DNA of 19,387 nt, taken from NCBI GenBank assembly GCA_934086395.1, contig CAKOIE010000026.1, positions 1-19,387 of the forward strand. Direction: 5' to 3'. The notes under the pieces were generated by a model that saw only the letters and a program-made list of their open reading frames with translations, did not search any database and had not been told where the DNA came from. This document shows positions 15,343 through 19,387 of the stretch, piece by piece. Source of the DNA: an uncultured Bacilli bacterium (GTDB taxonomy: Bacteria > Bacillota_I > Bacilli_A > RF39 > UBA660). Each line of letters begins with the position of its first letter. The stretch's first letter is position 1. The translations under genes and the position numbers were made by a program.

Positions 15343-15665
15343 TTATTCTTCGTTTTCTAACAACCAATTTATTATATTTTTAACTTTAATTCCATTATAA
15401 TCATTATTAATTGATTTATCCATAGATAAAATTATTTTTTCATAATTATCAGATATACTCTCCAAACTTTTTAATTCTCTATTTTTTACTTATTCATCAC
15501 TTAATATTTGAGTTACTTGATAATATTTAATTGTATGAGTGTTTCCTATACTTACTTTATATCCTCTTCGTAATAGTTCTAATATTTTTAAGAAGATGAC
15601 CTTCATTTATATTTTAATCCACAAAATGATAAATTACATATATACCTAATATCAGCAAAGTTTTG
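15343..15665 (-). pseudogene. Decayed C-terminal part of an ATPase with DUF4143 domain
   Basis: This 450-base gap between methyltransferase and ftsW has no intact gene, but shows pieces of the C-terminus of AAA+/DUF4143 ATPases in order. Piece one is FADIRYICNLSFCGLKYK (from 15659). In another frame is NEGHLLKNI. Then, after a frameshift near 15585, comes LELLRRGYKVSIGN. An apparent internal loss leads to IKYYQVTQILSDE. An in-frame TAA (15492-15490) is followed by KNRELKSLESISDNYEKIIL, then GIKVKNIINWLLENEE and a final stop at 15343. At least one frameshift, one deletion and one stop make it a relic. The remaining bases up to 15703 and down to 15249 show nothing I can support. Confidence 0.6.
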
Positions 15666-15703
15666 CAAACGAGACTAAAGATATTAAATAGCTTATCGTT
15701 ATT

Positions 15704-16792
15704 TTATTTATCGTTACCAATATTAAGTATTATACCAACACTTATCATACTAACAAGTAAAGAAGAACCTCCATAACTAATAAAAGGAAGTGTAACTCCA
15801 GTTACTGGCACAAGTCCAATGACAACACAAATATTTAAAATTGTTTGAAGCATTATTCCAATTATTAAGCCAAATGATAAATATTTAGCAAATAAATTAT
15901 TACTATTAAAACTTATTTTTAATGAACTACTAAATAATACTAAAAATAGAATTGATAAAATTAGTATACCCAAGATTCCAAGTTCTTCTGAAATAATAGC
16001 AAAAATAAAATCAGTTTGTGGTTCAGGTAAATAAAAATGCTTTTGAATCGAATTACCAAGTCCCCTTCCAAACAAACCAGACGGACTAATTGCATATAAA
16101 CTTTGAATTATTTGAAAACCCGAACCAAGTGGATCTACCCAAGGATTTATAAAAGAAACTATTCTAGCCATTCGGTATGGTGCCATAATAATTAATCCAA
16201 CTATTCCCGCAATTCCTAGTACTATCAAATACCCAAAAAAAGATAATTTAATATTAGATGCAAATAACATTACAAATAAAGTAGCAACTATTACCATACC
16301 TGTACCAAAATCAGGTTCTAGCATAATTAAACCAAAAAATAAAAATATAACTAGCAATATAGGCAATACACCTTTTTTTATTGATTTAACCTCTTTTTCA
16401 TTATTTGCTAAATATTTAGAAACAAATATAATTAAAGCTATTTTAGCAATTTCCGATGGTTGAAAACCAAAAGATCCAATTCCAAACCAACTTCTTGATC
16501 CATTTCTAACCTGTCCTATTCCGGGAATTAAAACTAACACTAATAAAATTAAAGACAATAAAAGTATTTTATTACTATATTTTAAATATAATTTATAATC
16601 AATTTTAGATACTACAAACATTACTATTAAACCTACAACAAAAAACAAACTTTGATGTTTTAAATAATATAATGAATCATTAAATTTATATTCAGCCCAT
16701 ATATTTGATGAAGAATATACCATAAGAAGACCAAATAAACAAATTAATAAACAAGATATAATTATACGATATTTATATTTAATTGCTATCAC
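15704..16792 (-). CDS. ftsW: SEDS-family cell-division peptidoglycan polymerase FtsW
   Basis: Multi-pass membrane glycosyltransferase that polymerises lipid II at the septum with a class B PBP. 362 residues, about ten membrane segments. Diagnostic stretches: GSRSWFGIGSFGFQPSEIAK (FtsW/RodA signature), MLEPDFGTG, PWVDPLGSGFQIIQSLYAI, GLGNSIQKHFYLPEPQTDF containing the SEDS catalytic Asp, SEELGILG, and PVTGVTLPFISYGGSS at the C-terminus. The YLPEPxTDF form favours FtsW/SpoVE over RodA. The frame opens with GTG at 16792. AGGGTGAT, the only good ribosome-binding sequence, overlaps that GTG, so initiation a few codons later (ATT at 16783 is at correct spacing) is possible. No murG or mraY neighbours. 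Confidence 0.9.
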   Translation of the reverse strand: MIAIKYKYRIIISCLLICLFGLLMVYSSSNIWAEYKFNDSLYYLKHQSLFFVVGLIVMFVVSKIDYKLYLKYSNKILLLSLILLVLVLIPGIGQVRNGSRSWFGIGSFGFQPSEIAKIALIIFVSKYLANNEKEVKSIKKGVLPILLVIFLFFGLIMLEPDFGTGMVIVATLFVMLFASNIKLSFFGYLIVLGIAGIVGLIIMAPYRMARIVSFINPWVDPLGSGFQIIQSLYAISPSGLFGRGLGNSIQKHFYLPEPQTDFIFAIISEELGILGILILSILFLVLFSSSLKISFNSNNLFAKYLSFGLIIGIMLQTILNICVVIGLVPVTGVTLPFISYGGSSLLVSMISVGIILNIGNDK

Positions 16793-16820
16793 CCTATAAT
16801 AATTATATTTTTAACCAAAG

Positions 16821-16846
16821 AAAAAAACACATATACTTTGTGTTTT
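16821..16846 (-). terminator. Rho-independent terminator overlapping the stop of the anchored protein gene
   Basis: 8-bp stem AAAACACA / TGTGTTTT with a 7-base loop followed by more T on the minus strand. It lies between the anchored protein gene and ftsW, implying separate transcription of ftsW. Confidence 0.75.
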
Positions 16847-17564
16847 AATTTTTTCCTCCTGATGGACGAGCATTAATAGTTTCAATAACATTCTTCTCAT
16901 TTGTATTTAAATCATAACTTGTAAAATATAATTTATCACTATTCCAATCTGGATATGTTAAATAATATAATACATTATTTTTCACTTTTAATTGTCCAAT
17001 ATTATTATACATATATTCACTATATTTTTCTTCTAAAACTTTACTTCCATCTCTATTATAAACAGTAATTGGTCCACCTTCTCCACAACCACTAGATTCC
17101 TGATTTATTAAATAATCATTATTTAATAATAAATAAGAAGCATTACCACAACCACCACCATTAGGAGAATAATCTAAAAAGACATAAAATCCATCAATAT
17201 TTATTTTAACATTATCACAACTAACATAATTTTCACTTACTTTTTCTTCAGTAAATACAGTACATGATAAATTGTATTTAATACCATTAGAAGTAGTATA
17301 ACTCTTATTAATAAAATTAGTATTTAAATCAACCTTAGAATCCTTAACTAAATCTTCTAAATAATATGTTTTAACATTTTCATCATCATTAGCAGGATAA
17401 TCTTTTAAAGATTTAATATTATTATTATCTGTATTAGAATTAGTATTTGTATTAGTATTTGAATTTCCAGTATTAGGAGATTTAAATTTATAATTATAAA
17501 CTATAAATCCTAAAAGAATAACAACTAATAAAGATAAAACACCAATAACAATATTTTTCTTCAC
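16845..17564 (-). CDS. Membrane-anchored extracellular protein of unknown function
   Basis: 239 residues. Residues 5-26 form one membrane segment (IVIGVLSLLVVILLGFIVY) after two lysines and without a lipobox cysteine, so an N-terminal anchor with the body outside is likely. A low-complexity Asn/Thr/Ser linker (about 31-50) follows. The extracellular part has five cysteines, including CTVF, SCDN, GGGCGN and SGCGEGG, which could form disulfides or a metal site. The end looks like a beta-propeller or strand-rich repeat (VYNRDGSKVLEEKY; LYFTSYDLNTNEK). GTG start at 17564 has AAGGTGA upstream; an ATG just before it is in another frame. I recognise no family. Confidence 0.75.
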   Translation of the reverse strand: MKKNIVIGVLSLLVVILLGFIVYNYKFKSPNTGNSNTNTNTNSNTDNNNIKSLKDYPANDDENVKTYYLEDLVKDSKVDLNTNFINKSYTTSNGIKYNLSCTVFTEEKVSENYVSCDNVKINIDGFYVFLDYSPNGGGCGNASYLLLNNDYLINQESSGCGEGGPITVYNRDGSKVLEEKYSEYMYNNIGQLKVKNNVLYYLTYPDWNSDKLYFTSYDLNTNEKNVIETINARPSGGKN

Positions 17565-17598
17565 TCATTTCACCTTCTTCCTTTTTATTCCTATAATT

Positions 17599-17629
17599 AT
17601 TATACAATACCACCACACAACCTTGTCAA
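17599..17629 (-). promoter_or_regulatory. Promoter of the anchored protein gene
   Basis: Consensus TTGACA (17629-17624) and TATAAT (17604-17599) with a long 19-bp spacer. It lies 35 bases before the GTG start. Confidence 0.55.
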
Positions 17630-17661
17630 TCCAAAACATTCATTCAATATATTATACAATT

Positions 17662-19239
17662 CTATAAACTTAATTTATAAGGACTATCTTTTTTACCAGT
17701 TCCACTTGTTATTTTAATATTTGATTTTAAATAAAGTGAAGGATAAACATTAAAAGAACTATATACACTAGGAATCATTACAGCGCCTCTTTCTTCAACA
17801 TTAAAAACGACTCTTTCAAACCTAAAATTCGGTGATATAGTCCAGTATGTTTTAAAAAGATACAGCCAATTATCAAATTTACATAATGTGTTTGAATAAT
17901 CAATCTTATTATTTATAGAGTCATAAATTATTCCAGCTCTTAGATTTTTTCTACACTCCGAATTTGTTGATGAATAACCATAATCACTTGCATATATTAA
18001 TCCAATATTGCCCAACCAAATTACAGGTCTACTATTTTCATATGTATTGTTTTGTTTTTCTTTATTATACTGGTCCAAAAGTGGTATATCATATGGTTTT
18101 GTATTAAGATCAAAATAATCATTTCCTCCTATGTTCCATACACTTTCACTTATCATGCCTTGATAATTAGACTTTATAACTTTTGTATAATCAAATATTT
18201 CTTCTTTTCTTTGAACTACTTTTTTTGTATTTGAATCATAGTAATTATTATACCATTTCGAGTTTGCAGTTAGTGTTGTATCTAAATAATCTCCATTTAA
18301 TTCTTTCATCAAATCCGCTTCTGTCCAATCATTAAAACCATAATTATTATTTCCAGTGGCATCCCATGAAAAAGATCCTAATGATTCATCTCTAACTAAT
18401 TTAATCTTTCTTTCAATTTTACCAGTTGAATCTTTTACATTAAAAACTCCAACTATTCTCCATAGTTCTCCTGTGTTAGCAAACTCAACATAATTATTTG
18501 GAGTAGCTCCAGTATATCTTAAATTTACATCACTTGTATTATCTATAAATAATCCACTTGTTGATACTTCATTTGTCTTTGTTTCTTTATCATATAACGC
18601 AATTAATGTATCTGTTGCTGATTCTTTATAATTTACAACTATCTTTCCAGTTAAACTTTTTCCTTTTTCACTATCTTGGTTTAAACCATTATCTGGAAAT
18701 TGTAATTTTAAATTAAATGTAATTGTTTGATTTGTTGTATTTGTTTTAAATTCTCCTGTTGCTAGTTCTAGGTATCTATTTCCTTTTTTTAAAGTTCCAG
18801 TAGTATATCCTGTTTCTGAGGTGTTACCAGGTACTATTTGATTTGCTGTTCCAACTAGGTTACTTGATACATTACTATTTGCACTCGTTCTTTTTATATA
18901 ATAGTGAATCATTCCATCACTAAACTCTGATACATAATCTAGGCCCACTTTATATGGCATAGAAAGTCCACTTGTCGTATTTGTTCCTGTTAAAGTAAAT
19001 GTTTTATTTACTATAATATCATTACTTGGGATAACATTTTTACTAGTTAACAAATCACTTGTTCCATCAGTATAACTAATTGTCATCTTTCCTCCTGTTA
19101 CCTCTACTATTGATGTACTTCCATTATTGTTTGTTGATGTAAAAAAAGCATATGTTATTCCTGAAAACATCATTAATAATATTAATAATGTTCCAATCAT
19201 TACATATACTTTTACTCTTTCATTCTTAACATTATTCAT
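17662..19239 (-). CDS. Paralog E: exported surface protein with CLec/FGE-like C-terminal domain
   Basis: 525 residues; same layout as A, C and D. Export segment at about 11-31 (GITYAFF), shared extracellular domain to about 205, WRIVGVF region, then YWTISPNFRFERVVF and YPSLYLKSNIKITSGTG at the end. Its variable segment differs strongly in protein sequence from the other copies at the same residues, but its codons are AT-rich. The GC-rich conserved block of C and D is absent, so there is no sign of recent homing. ATG at 19239 follows AGGTG. The 3' flank (TTCAATATATT...CAATTTATAAGG-like) resembles that of C. It is separated from D by 11 kb of unrelated genes. Confidence 0.8.
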   Translation of the reverse strand: MNNVKNERVKVYVMIGTLLILLMMFSGITYAFFTSTNNNGSTSIVEVTGGKMTISYTDGTSDLLTSKNVIPSNDIIVNKTFTLTGTNTTSGLSMPYKVGLDYVSEFSDGMIHYYIKRTSANSNVSSNLVGTANQIVPGNTSETGYTTGTLKKGNRYLELATGEFKTNTTNQTITFNLKLQFPDNGLNQDSEKGKSLTGKIVVNYKESATDTLIALYDKETKTNEVSTSGLFIDNTSDVNLRYTGATPNNYVEFANTGELWRIVGVFNVKDSTGKIERKIKLVRDESLGSFSWDATGNNNYGFNDWTEADLMKELNGDYLDTTLTANSKWYNNYYDSNTKKVVQRKEEIFDYTKVIKSNYQGMISESVWNIGGNDYFDLNTKPYDIPLLDQYNKEKQNNTYENSRPVIWLGNIGLIYASDYGYSSTNSECRKNLRAGIIYDSINNKIDYSNTLCKFDNWLYLFKTYWTISPNFRFERVVFNVEERGAVMIPSVYSSFNVYPSLYLKSNIKITSGTGKKDSPYKLSL

Positions 19240-19243
19240 TATA

Positions 19244-19267
19244 ATTTCACCTAACCTATAGTGAAAT
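19244..19267 (-). promoter_or_regulatory. Inverted repeat over start site and RBS of paralog E
   Basis: Identical ATTTCAC-N10-GTGAAAT element to those at B, C and D. Confidence 0.6.
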
Positions 19268-19293
19268 TATATTACTAAAAGCCCCCCCGTCAA
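19266..19293 (-). promoter_or_regulatory. Poly-G-spacer promoter of paralog E
   Basis: TTGACG (19293-19288), 16-bp spacer, TATAAT (19271-19266). G run of seven (19282-19288). Confidence 0.75.
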
Positions 19294-19387
19294 GCGAAAT
19301 TTTGTTCTAATTTTTGAATTATAAATTTTTAATTTATTATATATAACTTTTAGCAAATTAATTTATATAAAGAAATTTATATTCAAC

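Noticed and set aside
15600..15690. Membrane-like frame (LLILGIYVIYHF) upstream of the pseudogene pieces
   Set aside because: No start codon or ribosome-binding site, and another frame over the same bases reads as DUF4143 family sequence.

Overview
The window looks like a chromosomal segment of a low-GC, gut-type Firmicute (Bacilli/Mollicutes-related, RF39- or Erysipelotrichales-like). The evidence is the very AT-rich sequence, TAA-dominated stops, sigma-A-type promoters, an ftsW gene implying a peptidoglycan wall, TGG tryptophan codons under the standard code, and surface proteins with SipW-dependent-type N-termini. The taxon is inferred from style, not proven.

Left block (about 1-6700, minus strand): a start-truncated gene at the edge, then four paralogous surface-protein genes, called A (164-1741), B (1877-3205), C (3375-4955) and D (5087-6652). 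A fifth copy, E (17662-19239), lies at the right edge. All share a membrane-export N-terminus and an extracellular domain of about 205 residues. A, C, D and E also share a C-terminal C-type-lectin/FGE-like domain ending in a WTLSP...PAVFLKS segment. B carries a different, DUF6273-like C-terminus. In C and D only, the last ~140 bases switch abruptly from about 23% to about 53-55% GC. There the two genes differ almost entirely at first and second codon positions, next to a near-identical GC-rich block. This is the signature expected of diversity-generating-retroelement (DGR) variable repeats. No reverse transcriptase or template repeat is in the window, so the retroelement would have to act from elsewhere.

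Five of the six promoters in this family (left-edge gene, B, C, D, E) have a run of 5 or 7 G inside the -35/-10 spacer, so spacer length is 14 or 16. That is the architecture of a slippage-controlled phase-variable promoter. Gene A has an ordinary 17-bp spacer. B, C, D and E also share a perfect 7-bp inverted repeat running from the -10 box to the ribosome-binding site. The region may therefore combine ON/OFF switching of several surface proteins with targeted hypermutation of their tips.

Middle block (6780-17564): a plus-strand PilB/GspE-type ATPase converges on a minus-strand operon. The operon runs uridine-kinase family gene, GAPDH, an unknown 129-residue gene, recD2 helicase, and a 47-residue membrane protein not previously listed. 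Upstream lie an Rpn-type nuclease gene, an rRNA adenine dimethyltransferase-family gene, the decayed tail of a DUF4143 ATPase gene, ftsW, and a membrane-anchored extracellular protein. The GAPDH carries residue changes associated with NADP use. Several rho-independent terminators overlap stop codons.
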